A stretch of 11,584 nucleotides of DNA from an uncultured Bacteroides sp. (GTDB lineage: Bacteria; Bacteroidota; Bacteroidia; Bacteroidales; Bacteroidaceae), in the NCBI GenBank assembly GCA_900555635.1, contig USLU01000111.1, positions 1 through 11,584 on the forward strand, in the 5' to 3' direction. The stretch's first letter is position 1, and every line of letters starts with the position of its first letter. Both the position numbers and the translations under genes were made by a program. The notes beneath the pieces are model-generated. The model worked only from the letters and a program-made list of their open reading frames with translations, was not told the origin of the DNA and made no database searches. This document shows, piece after piece, positions 1 to 6,651 of this stretch.

Positions 1-103
1 CCCCATAATCAGCACAGAACTCCCGAAGATCCTTGGTCTCGCTGCATAACTGGTAGAGGTCATATACCTCCTGATAGTTTACTTTTTCTTTTGCCATAAT
101 CAT
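1..103 (-). CDS. Start of a small IS66-type accessory ORF (partial, runs off the left edge)
   Basis: Reading the minus strand from ATG at 97 gives an open frame to the window edge that begins MAKEKVNYQEVYDLY and continues with a Cys- and Glu-rich helical stretch ending in FCADYG. A second in-frame ATG at 103 would add only Met-Ile. This short, charged N-terminus with its LREFCADYG helix resembles, from memory, the small first ORF of Bacteroides IS66-type insertion sequences, which is thought to carry a helix-turn-helix and to assist transposition. Only about 32 residues are visible, so the family call is tentative; another small DNA-binding or hypothetical protein is possible. It lies 265-270 bp beyond the end of the GH105 gene on the same strand and has its own promoter-like sequence, so it is probably not part of the PUL operon. 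Confidence 0.5.
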   Translation of the reverse strand, partial: MIMAKEKVNYQEVYDLYQLCSETKDLREFCADYG

Positions 104-123
104 TTTTGTTAAAGGTTACGGCG

Positions 124-155
124 CAAAGATATGGCGGCTAACAACTTATGTCAAG
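124..155 (-). promoter_or_regulatory. Bacteroides-type promoter for the left-edge ORF
   Basis: On the minus strand TATCTTTG (131-124) is a perfect match to the Bacteroides -7 consensus TAnnTTTG. It is preceded, after a 20-nt spacer, by CTTG (155-152), three of four bases of the -33 consensus TTTG. Transcription would begin near 117 and reach the ATG at 103 or 97 after a short leader. The spacing is what is expected for the primary sigma factor of this phylum. Confidence 0.6.
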
Positions 156-269
156 GCGGAAAATAGAATGGTTACTTTGCTTCCGAAACATTGTCTCCAG
201 TACCAATCAAGTAGTATTTACCGCACTGATTATGGTTGGATCTGCAAAACAGATTTCCTCACCTTAAGT

Positions 270-302
270 TTTCCAGTAGAGTCTTTTTCAGATAACTGGA
301 AA
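270..302. repeat. Inverted repeat between GH105 gene and left-edge element
   Basis: TTTCCAGT (270-277) and ACTGGAAA (295-302) form a perfect 8-bp stem with a 17-nt loop, 66 bp beyond the GH105 stop codon. On the minus strand it is not followed by a clear T-run, so it does not meet the usual picture of an intrinsic terminator. It may still stabilise or end the PUL transcript. Nothing else recognisable lies between 176 and 367. Confidence 0.3.
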
Positions 303-367
303 CATTCCATTACTATTCAACCAATAAATATCATACGTTTATGCTTTACTCTTCTTTAATTATGATA

Positions 368-1486
368 TCATTCTAGCAATGCTACTACACACCAAAGAAA
401 TGCTAACTGCCCATGATAATCACCAATACAACGCTTGCGATCATAGTAATACTGTTTGTCATTCTTTCGGTCCGTTCCAATGCAGATTTCAGTCACATCT
501 CCATCCTCGTTTACATACGGCACCAAGGTGAGCCATGCCTTGCGGGCTAATGGTGCATATTCTTTGGCATTCAGCCAACCGTTTTTCACTCCCTTGATGA
601 ACGCAAAAGTAAACATCGCAGAACCGGAAGTTTCGGCCCAACAATCGGGTTGGTCAATCAATTGATTCCAAATCCCCCTGCTGTTTTGGAAATCTTTCAA
701 ACTGTTCATCATCGTCAGATATCCCTGCAAGATGCGCGGACGGTCCTTATGCTTCTTCGGCAGATATTGTAACAACTCGGCCATACCTGCAGCAATCCAA
801 CCGTTTCCGCGTCCCCAATAGAAAGGCACATCAGGAGCGTGATAGAACAAACCATTAGGCCGCTGCAATTCATTCAAGTATAATACCATCTCCTTAGCTG
901 CTCTGTCTATATATTTCGAGTCTTTAGTAGCTTTATACGCCTCTATTTGTAAAATGGGAATCATGTACATATCATCAATCCACAATCGTGTCTGCCACGT
1001 ATACCCTTTATCCGCCCACTCTTTTTGCTTGGGCTTGGCATCAGCCGGAACCTCCCACTGGCTGTCCGCATAAGACATACCAAGATCAAAATAGCATTTC
1101 TTCTTTGTCACTTTATACAGTTTCAAAGGTAAACTGCCAAACGTATTTAAATCAACATGGTTCTTAGGAGGCAAATACTGTTTCTCTTTTGTCAATAAAC
1201 AGTCAAATTTATCCTGAACAAGCTTTGCCAATCTGTCTTTTTTCGTCATTACAGCATATTCAAAAGCTGCACTATGCGTGAATGTTTCATAATACCCTAT
1301 CCACTTACCTACATAAAGTGCATGCTTACTATTCACGAACCTGTAGGCCAAGCGACTTCCGACTTCCTCCGGAGTAAATCCATTGGGAAAATTTGTCAAT
1401 AAATTCTTTTGAGCAAATATATTTTGAACAAACAAAACACTCAAACATATAAACAATAAATATACTCTTTTATTCATAGTCTCCAT
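368..1486 (-). CDS. GH105 unsaturated rhamnogalacturonyl/glucuronyl hydrolase, secreted
   Basis: This enzyme is predicted to hydrolyse the 4,5-unsaturated uronic acid from the non-reducing end of oligosaccharides produced by polysaccharide lyases (family GH105, YteR/RhiN type). The 372-residue length fits the family. Residues 1-25 form a signal peptide (basic start, LLFICLSVLFV core, cleavage after IFA before Gln26), placing it in the periplasm. An (alpha/alpha)6-barrel signature is visible: TRLWIDDMYM at 167-176, where an Asp (171/172) fits the family general acid; NGLFYH at 211-216; WGRGNGW at 224-230; and AETSGSAMF at 284-292. GH88 is the alternative, but the WGRGNGW context and substrate-loop layout favour GH105. 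An ATG three codons in (MNKRVYLL) is an equally plausible start. It sits 22 bp after the sulfatase gene and is last in the operon. Confidence 0.88.
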   Translation of the reverse strand: METMNKRVYLLFICLSVLFVQNIFAQKNLLTNFPNGFTPEEVGSRLAYRFVNSKHALYVGKWIGYYETFTHSAAFEYAVMTKKDRLAKLVQDKFDCLLTKEKQYLPPKNHVDLNTFGSLPLKLYKVTKKKCYFDLGMSYADSQWEVPADAKPKQKEWADKGYTWQTRLWIDDMYMIPILQIEAYKATKDSKYIDRAAKEMVLYLNELQRPNGLFYHAPDVPFYWGRGNGWIAAGMAELLQYLPKKHKDRPRILQGYLTMMNSLKDFQNSRGIWNQLIDQPDCWAETSGSAMFTFAFIKGVKNGWLNAKEYAPLARKAWLTLVPYVNEDGDVTEICIGTDRKNDKQYYYDRKRCIGDYHGQLAFLWCVVALLE

Positions 1487-1508
1487 CTAAAAAAATAACA
1501 CTAAAATA

Positions 1509-3053
1509 CTACTCATAGGGAGGAAAATTCCTTATACTATCTATTCGTGGATATGATTCCCAAATACTGTCCCCCTTTTCGGAAGTTACTCTTACATCAT
1601 TCGTCTGATATAGTAACTGATCCAATCTGCCTCTTAACTCTGACAATACACCCTTATATTCTGGTTTTTCAATACAATTATCAAGACAACAGGGATCATT
1701 CTCAATGTTATATAACTCCTCATAAGGTCTGAAACCGACAGTACGGATGAAATATTGTACACCATCGCCATTCTCCCTGTTATTAATAAAAAACTGCTTA
1801 GTAGGTGAACCGTCTATATCGAAATAACCAGAATGGGCCTTTGCCAAATTGTTGTTTTTATCCAAAGGTGTCGGATCACCTGCTGGCCATCTTTCCGGAT
1901 GAAAGTTCCTTATATACAAATAATTTCCTTTTCTAAGGCTTCTTATTGGATAACCTAAGTTTGCATACCGTGAAGAGCTATGTCTTTCTCTTCCAAAATA
2001 GACAGCTTCTCTTTTCTGTTCTTTGTTTTCCATTAAGAAAGGCAACATACTTTTGCCTGACATGTGCCCATAGGAAGAACGATTTATACCTGCTGCGTCC
2101 AACATCGTTGGAGCAAAATCTACAGAACTAACAATTTCGCTAGTATTCTTTCTTTTTATCTTGTCTCCCCAACAGATGGCTAATGGAACATGTACCCCGG
2201 CATCGTAACAGGTAGCTTTTGCATTTGGAAAAGCCATACCGTTATCAGCAGTCACTATAATCAATGTATTATCAAACAAACCTTTTTCCTTCAGAAAATC
2301 AATTATCTTTTGTAATTGTGCATCCTGATATTCTATTTCTACCGAATAGTCCAATAAATCACCTTTAACAACATCATGATTAGGCAAGAAACCCGGTACA
2401 CTAACGATTGAGAGTGATTTATTCTCTTTCTGCCATGAATCACGTTCAAAACCTCTATGTGGTTCATTAAAGCCTACCCAAAAACAGAATGGTTGTTTTT
2501 TATCGCTATCTTGATAAAACAATTTAAAGTTTTCAACATAGTCTATATTGGATATGCCACTATAGGGAGGGGTCAGTTTTTTCTTATTAAAAGCTTTTCC
2601 TGCGGGATTTACCCCTCTTTCCTTACAATCGCCTGGTGCCCACCCCTTACCAGTATAACCTACGTTATAACCATTAGCAGTCAGAATATCTGTATAGCAA
2701 ACTATATCTTTTGGAAAATATGAACAATGAGTTCCTGCCTCCTTTATTTGCCAAGGATACATTCCTGATAAAATAGATGCTCTGGAAGGACTACTACCCG
2801 GAGATGTCACATAAGCATTCTGAAACAAGCATCCCTGGCTAGCTATATAATCAAATGCCGGAGTCTTAACAAAAGAATTGCCATAAGCCGAGCAATGAGG
2901 GAAAGATTGATCGTCAGCAATGACAAACAATATATTTGGAGTACTTCTCACCTCCTTGGGATGATTGATGACTATCTCTTCACTCGGTTTGCTGCACGAT
3001 AAAATACTCGTCAACATGGGAGCAACTATTTTAATTAGATTTGAATTATTCAT
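1509..3053 (-). CDS. S1-family sulfatase, serine-type, lipoprotein
   Basis: A type I (formylglycine-dependent) sulfatase predicted to remove sulfate esters, or possibly an N-sulfate, from a glycan. The N-terminus has a short hydrophobic segment ending in ILSC, so Cys20 may be lipidated and the enzyme membrane-anchored. The family metal site is visible at Asp47-Asp48 (IADDQS) and Asp270-Asn271 (TADNGM). The modified-residue motif is S87-S-P-S-R91 followed by ASILSG, matching the (C/S)xPxR signature with serine in the catalytic position. Lys136 (TGKGW) and His199 (NEPHRGF) fit other active-site positions. The 514-residue length is normal. The opening sequence recalls sulfamidase-like S1 subfamilies, but I cannot assign a subfamily or the exact linkage from sequence alone. 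It starts 28 bp after the epimerase stop and ends 22 bp before the GH105 gene, so it belongs to that transcript. Confidence 0.92.
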   Translation of the reverse strand: MNNSNLIKIVAPMLTSILSCSKPSEEIVINHPKEVRSTPNILFVIADDQSFPHCSAYGNSFVKTPAFDYIASQGCLFQNAYVTSPGSSPSRASILSGMYPWQIKEAGTHCSYFPKDIVCYTDILTANGYNVGYTGKGWAPGDCKERGVNPAGKAFNKKKLTPPYSGISNIDYVENFKLFYQDSDKKQPFCFWVGFNEPHRGFERDSWQKENKSLSIVSVPGFLPNHDVVKGDLLDYSVEIEYQDAQLQKIIDFLKEKGLFDNTLIIVTADNGMAFPNAKATCYDAGVHVPLAICWGDKIKRKNTSEIVSSVDFAPTMLDAAGINRSSYGHMSGKSMLPFLMENKEQKREAVYFGRERHSSSRYANLGYPIRSLRKGNYLYIRNFHPERWPAGDPTPLDKNNNLAKAHSGYFDIDGSPTKQFFINNRENGDGVQYFIRTVGFRPYEELYNIENDPCCLDNCIEKPEYKGVLSELRGRLDQLLYQTNDVRVTSEKGDSIWESYPRIDSIRNFPPYE

Positions 3054-3081
3054 TGTCGTTTCTCACAAAAGTAATAACAAA

Positions 3082-4218
3082 TTATTTTCTCACGGAAAAT
3101 TTATAGATACAACGGCTCTCATACTTCTCTCCCGGCTTCAGCAATGCGGAGGGCCATTCCGGCTTGTTAGGAGAATCGGGATATTTCTGTGTTTCCAGAC
3201 AGACAGAGGCACGACGGTTATATACGATACCTTTCTTACCTTTTACCGTTCCGTCCAAGAAGTTGCCGGCATAGAATTGAAGACCTGGCTCGTTGGTATA
3301 AATATCAAGTACAATGCCGGTCTGAGGTGATTCAAGTGTGGCACACACTTGGGAAACATCACCTTTCGTATTAAGCACCCAGTTATGGTCGTAGCCCTTG
3401 CCGTACTTCAATTGAATGAACTCATTGTCGATACGCGCTCCAATGGGTGTGGGCTGACGAAAATCCATGTCTGTATTCCCTACTGAAGCAATTTCACCGG
3501 TAGTCATAAAGGTGCTGTCCACGGGAGTGTAGGCATCAGCATAGATGGTCAGCAGATGGTCAGAGTTGCCTGTAGCGGGATTGCCATTAAGGTTAAAGTA
3601 GGAATGATTGGTCAGATTAACCACGGAGGTGTGGTCTGTCTCGGCGTTGTAGCAAATGTCGATGGCGTTGTCATCTGTCAGTGTGAATGTAACCTTGCAG
3701 GCAAGATTGCCGGGGAATCCCTCTTCGCCATCTTTTGCCAAATAGCCTAGTTCCAGCGTCTGCCCATCCACTTGTTTAGCATCGAACATTCGAGAATTGA
3801 ATCCCTTCAAACCACCGTGCAAGCAGTGACCATAATTATTTTGAGGTAATTGGTATTCCACTCCCTCAACGGTGATTCTACCTTGGTTGATACGGTTGCC
3901 ATATCGACCGATGGTAGCACCAAAGTTGTTAGGATGATTAACATAATCCTGAATAGAGTCGAAGCCCAAGACGACATCGCGCATAATACCCTCTTTGTCC
4001 GGTACCATTATCGAAACAATGCGTCCACCAAAGTTGGTGATGCAAACCTCCATGCCATTTGTATTCTTCAACACAAACAAATACGTCTGTTTACCATCCA
4101 CTTCCATGCGAAAGTCTGCTGGATTCAGTCCGGAAACCGTGTTACCATCGGTCTGCTTATCGGTACAGGCTGCTACCAGTAGCATAAAACCTGCTATTAA
4201 AATCATTATTCTGTTCAT
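3082..4218 (-). CDS. galM: Aldose 1-epimerase (mutarotase), exported lipoprotein
   Basis: Catalyses interconversion of alpha and beta anomers of free aldoses, here probably sugars released by the PUL enzymes. The GalM fold is clear: NFGGRIVSIMVPD at 62-74, GATIGRYGNRI at 100-110, HCLHGGLKGF at 131-140, VNLTNHSYFNL at 200-210, GKGYDHNW at 273-280 and VCLETQKYPDSPN at 339-351. By family comparison His205 is the general acid and Glu342 the general base; Arg105 and Asp277 fit sugar-binding positions. The 378-residue length includes an N-terminal lipoprotein signal with lipobox LVAAC (Cys18), so the enzyme acts in the cell envelope, unlike the cytoplasmic E. coli GalM. It is the first gene after the 408-bp gap and is followed at 28 bp by the sulfatase. 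Confidence 0.95.
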   Translation of the reverse strand: MNRIMILIAGFMLLVAACTDKQTDGNTVSGLNPADFRMEVDGKQTYLFVLKNTNGMEVCITNFGGRIVSIMVPDKEGIMRDVVLGFDSIQDYVNHPNNFGATIGRYGNRINQGRITVEGVEYQLPQNNYGHCLHGGLKGFNSRMFDAKQVDGQTLELGYLAKDGEEGFPGNLACKVTFTLTDDNAIDICYNAETDHTSVVNLTNHSYFNLNGNPATGNSDHLLTIYADAYTPVDSTFMTTGEIASVGNTDMDFRQPTPIGARIDNEFIQLKYGKGYDHNWVLNTKGDVSQVCATLESPQTGIVLDIYTNEPGLQFYAGNFLDGTVKGKKGIVYNRRASVCLETQKYPDSPNKPEWPSALLKPGEKYESRCIYKFSVRK

Positions 4219-4626
4219 ATCAATTAAAGTGTCTATATGTTTATTTCTTCTGTAAAAATTGCTTCGTACGACTAAGTGAAAACTACTACTGTGAGGTCAT
4301 ATTTAGCCCGGCGCGAAGAGTTCGTGATAACAATTTACTACCATAAAAATAGTTCCAACAAATATATTGCTCCACTTCCGAACAATAGCCGACTTTGGCA
4401 ATGCCGCACATGTGGTCTTCAAACGACAATAATTACCACATAAAAAACAAACATGTAATAGCGGACATACTCATCACCAGTTTTATTTATATTGAGTCCA
4501 TAAACTACCTTTCTTTTCAAAATAGGGAATAGAGGAATATTTTCACAACAACTATACTATTGATACCGTCACTTTAATATACCTCCATTCTCATTCTGTT
4601 GTACTAGTTGATGATACAAAAATCAA
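4219..4626. other. Gene-free 408-bp gap inside the PUL
   Basis: No credible coding region is seen between the susD stop and the epimerase start; the frames here are short and broken. It holds an inverted repeat at the susD end (4604-4630) and one promoter-like element facing the epimerase (4359-4386). The other intergenic gaps in this PUL are only 18-28 bp, so this gap separates a transport/binding block from an enzyme block that may be controlled or dosed separately. Confidence 0.6.
4359..4386 (-). promoter_or_regulatory. Possible internal promoter for epimerase-sulfatase-GH105
   Basis: On the minus strand TATATTTG (4366-4359) matches TAnnTTTG exactly. The nearest -33-like sequence is ATTG (4386-4383), but the 16-nt spacer is shorter than the usual 19-21. 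It would give an untranslated leader of about 130 nt before the epimerase ATG. The AT-rich context makes a chance match quite possible. Confidence 0.28.
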
Positions 4627-4630
4627 CTAA
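4604..4630 (-). repeat. Inverted repeat overlapping the susD stop codon
   Basis: CTAGTTGAT (4604-4612) and ATCAACTAA (4622-4630) can form an 8-bp stem plus one G-U pair around a 9-nt loop; the stem includes the TAG stop (4629-4627). On the minus strand no T-run follows, so it is not a classical terminator. It could act as an mRNA 3'-end stabiliser or partial attenuator that makes susCD message more abundant than the enzyme message. Confidence 0.4.
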
Positions 4631-6633
4631 TCAACTTTATCCATATCAGCTTCGGCTTCTTCCCAAGTTTCCCATACAGGAATGGAGGGATCATAGCCGT
4701 CATAGCCATAATTTTGCCACAACCTTCCCTTGTTGTTAGCTTTGATTTCTCTTTCAGGGATAGGCCAGTAAATATTTTTCTTATCTATAATATAGTTAAG
4801 CTGAGATTTGGCAGCATCGATTACAATTGTTACACCCTTATTGTACATGCCATAGCGGATACAACGCTGGTACCAATAGCTACCGCCAATTAGATCAGTG
4901 CCTTCCTGTTTGTCAAAGGTCGCCAAATCGTAGGTGTTACCCCATTCGTCAGGACGACCACTACGGGCCAAGCAGAGTGACACACGGGTAAGCTCTACGT
5001 TACGGAACTCTTCCCAAAATAATTCACGGGCACGTTCATTCATGATGTCACCAATCGTAATATTTCCCCCATAGAGTTGAGTACAATGAGCACGCTCACG
5101 GATAATGTTAATATCATCCTTGATAGTGGCATCGCTCGGATTAAGGTAAAATTTAGCCTCAGCACGCAACAGATAGGCTTCAGCAAGACGATACAGATAC
5201 CAATCACCATAACCACCATCAGAAGCTCCGTGGTGACCATCAGAACCGTTAATATTGGCCTCTCGAACAGGATCATCCAATTTCCAAATGTAATGGGGAA
5301 CATCGTACCAACGTCGGATAGTATCCGAACATAACAACTTCCCTTGTTCATCAAACAGTCTCAACGGCTGGCCAAAATATTTGGAAGCCTTATTATTGTA
5401 TTTGAGTGATTCCATAGTTACCCAGTTACCATACTCTACACTGTGGCGCAAGTCAGTCTGATCCATTTTACCATTTACGACCCATACTCCTTTTTGATAG
5501 AACCATGTAGGGCGAGCTCTGGCTACACCGCGACCCATAGCTCGCATATAGTCATATTGAGGATTATAATCTTTGATGTTGCGCTTGATATTTATCAAAC
5601 CTTGTTTACCATCGGGAGTTTTTAAACTGTTATTGAAATAGAATGGATAAAAATTCCGCATAGTTGGATTAGCCAAAAATGATTCTTTAGCGAAACCACG
5701 GTTCGGCAATCCCATGATTACCTCTTTATTGCTGGTAAGTAATTTGTTTTCCGGACGATGCAGATCCCAGATAACATTACGGGTAATGGGCCATGTCTCT
5801 GGTTCTCCTCCTTCCCAAAATGTACCGAAGCTCTCGGTCATCAGTGAATAACCAGATTCGTTTATGATGATGTCCAATTGGTCCTTCGCCTTCTGGTATT
5901 CACCTCTAGCCAAATAAAGTTTGGAGAGCAGCATGCGACAAGCACCTTTATTCACTCCACCAATCAAGTCCATATCCTTTTGCTCGGGCACCCATTTTAT
6001 GGCAAATTCCATATCCAGAATCAGACGATCCAAAATAGCATCACGTTTGGTAGAGCGGAAGTTCAATTTGGGTACTTCAAGAAGTTTAGTCATGAAAGGT
6101 ACATCCCCATACTGGAATACCAACAGATAGTAACGGAATGCACGATGGAAATAGGCCTGACCAATATACTTATTCTTGATTTCCTCACTTAAATCTATAT
6201 TGTCTATGTAGGTCAAGATTGAATTGGCATTGCGAATACCCTTGGTTGTTTGATCCCAAAAGAACCAAAGGGTACTTACACGACTTAGGTCCTGCTGTGT
6301 ACTTTGATCACTATTAGGTGTCAGTTTTTGAGCTACATTATCCAATAAGTCCGTCTTATCAGTAAGAGATGGGACCATTAAATCGGAGAATGTGTATTCC
6401 GATACAAGAGGAAATAAATCATCGCCACCTGTCGTATAATAACGCTTCAACTGACGGTCAGCAATAGCCAATACGGACTTCAAACCGGATTCGGTAGAGT
6501 ATGTCTGTTCCGGTTCATAGAATGACAATGGATCAGCCTTCAGAAAACTTTTTTCACAGCCAGTAAATATCAACAATGTACCGGATAACAGCACCAAACT
6601 ATTGAATATATTTTTCTTAATGAAACTTTTCAT
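4627..6633 (-). CDS. susD: SusD/RagB-family surface glycan-binding lipoprotein
   Basis: Binds glycan at the cell surface and closes as a lid over the partner SusC barrel. Residues 1-25 are a lipoprotein signal with lipobox FTGC, so Cys26 is the lipidated N-terminus, followed by EKSFLKADP, a typical SusD opening. The helical TPR-like scaffold is visible at 159-180 (AYFHRAFRYYLLVFQYGDVPF region), 478-492 (WYLYRLAEAYLLRAE), 533-550 (ERARELFWEEFRNVELTR) and 622-633 (YWPIPEREIKAN), all standard SusD landmarks. At 668 residues it is longer than many family members (roughly 500-600), with insertions between about 270 and 470, the half that usually carries ligand-binding loops. The extreme C-terminus is unusually acidic (EEAEADMDKVD). 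It starts 18 bp after the susC stop, so the two are translationally close. The ligand cannot be deduced from sequence alone. Confidence 0.95.
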   Translation of the reverse strand: MKSFIKKNIFNSLVLLSGTLLIFTGCEKSFLKADPLSFYEPEQTYSTESGLKSVLAIADRQLKRYYTTGGDDLFPLVSEYTFSDLMVPSLTDKTDLLDNVAQKLTPNSDQSTQQDLSRVSTLWFFWDQTTKGIRNANSILTYIDNIDLSEEIKNKYIGQAYFHRAFRYYLLVFQYGDVPFMTKLLEVPKLNFRSTKRDAILDRLILDMEFAIKWVPEQKDMDLIGGVNKGACRMLLSKLYLARGEYQKAKDQLDIIINESGYSLMTESFGTFWEGGEPETWPITRNVIWDLHRPENKLLTSNKEVIMGLPNRGFAKESFLANPTMRNFYPFYFNNSLKTPDGKQGLINIKRNIKDYNPQYDYMRAMGRGVARARPTWFYQKGVWVVNGKMDQTDLRHSVEYGNWVTMESLKYNNKASKYFGQPLRLFDEQGKLLCSDTIRRWYDVPHYIWKLDDPVREANINGSDGHHGASDGGYGDWYLYRLAEAYLLRAEAKFYLNPSDATIKDDINIIRERAHCTQLYGGNITIGDIMNERARELFWEEFRNVELTRVSLCLARSGRPDEWGNTYDLATFDKQEGTDLIGGSYWYQRCIRYGMYNKGVTIVIDAAKSQLNYIIDKKNIYWPIPEREIKANNKGRLWQNYGYDGYDPSIPVWETWEEAEADMDKVD

Positions 6634-6651
6634 ATCTGTTTGTTTTTAGGT

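Larger units (their letters stand above)
1..175 (-). mobile_element. Possible left end of an IS66-type insertion sequence
   Basis: If the left-edge ORF belongs to an IS66-type element, its outer end should lie just upstream. The minus strand reads GTAACCATTCTATTTTCCGC from 175, and IS66-family terminal repeats commonly begin with GTAA. The opposite end and the target duplication are outside the window, so the boundary is a guess. What can be seen is only that a promoter and a transposition-like ORF start within this stretch and point away from the PUL. Confidence 0.3.

Noticed and set aside
270..302. Intrinsic terminator of the PUL transcript
   Set aside because: The stem is perfect but the loop is long and no T-run follows on the minus strand; reported only as an inverted repeat.
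368..1486. GH88 unsaturated glucuronyl hydrolase (glycosaminoglycan type)
   Set aside because: GH88 and GH105 share the fold, but the WGRGNGW context and overall layout fit GH105 better; biochemical distinction is not possible from sequence alone.
2965..3330. Plus-strand 121-codon open frame across the sulfatase/epimerase junction
   Set aside because: Antisense to two well-supported genes, with no motif or promoter of its own.
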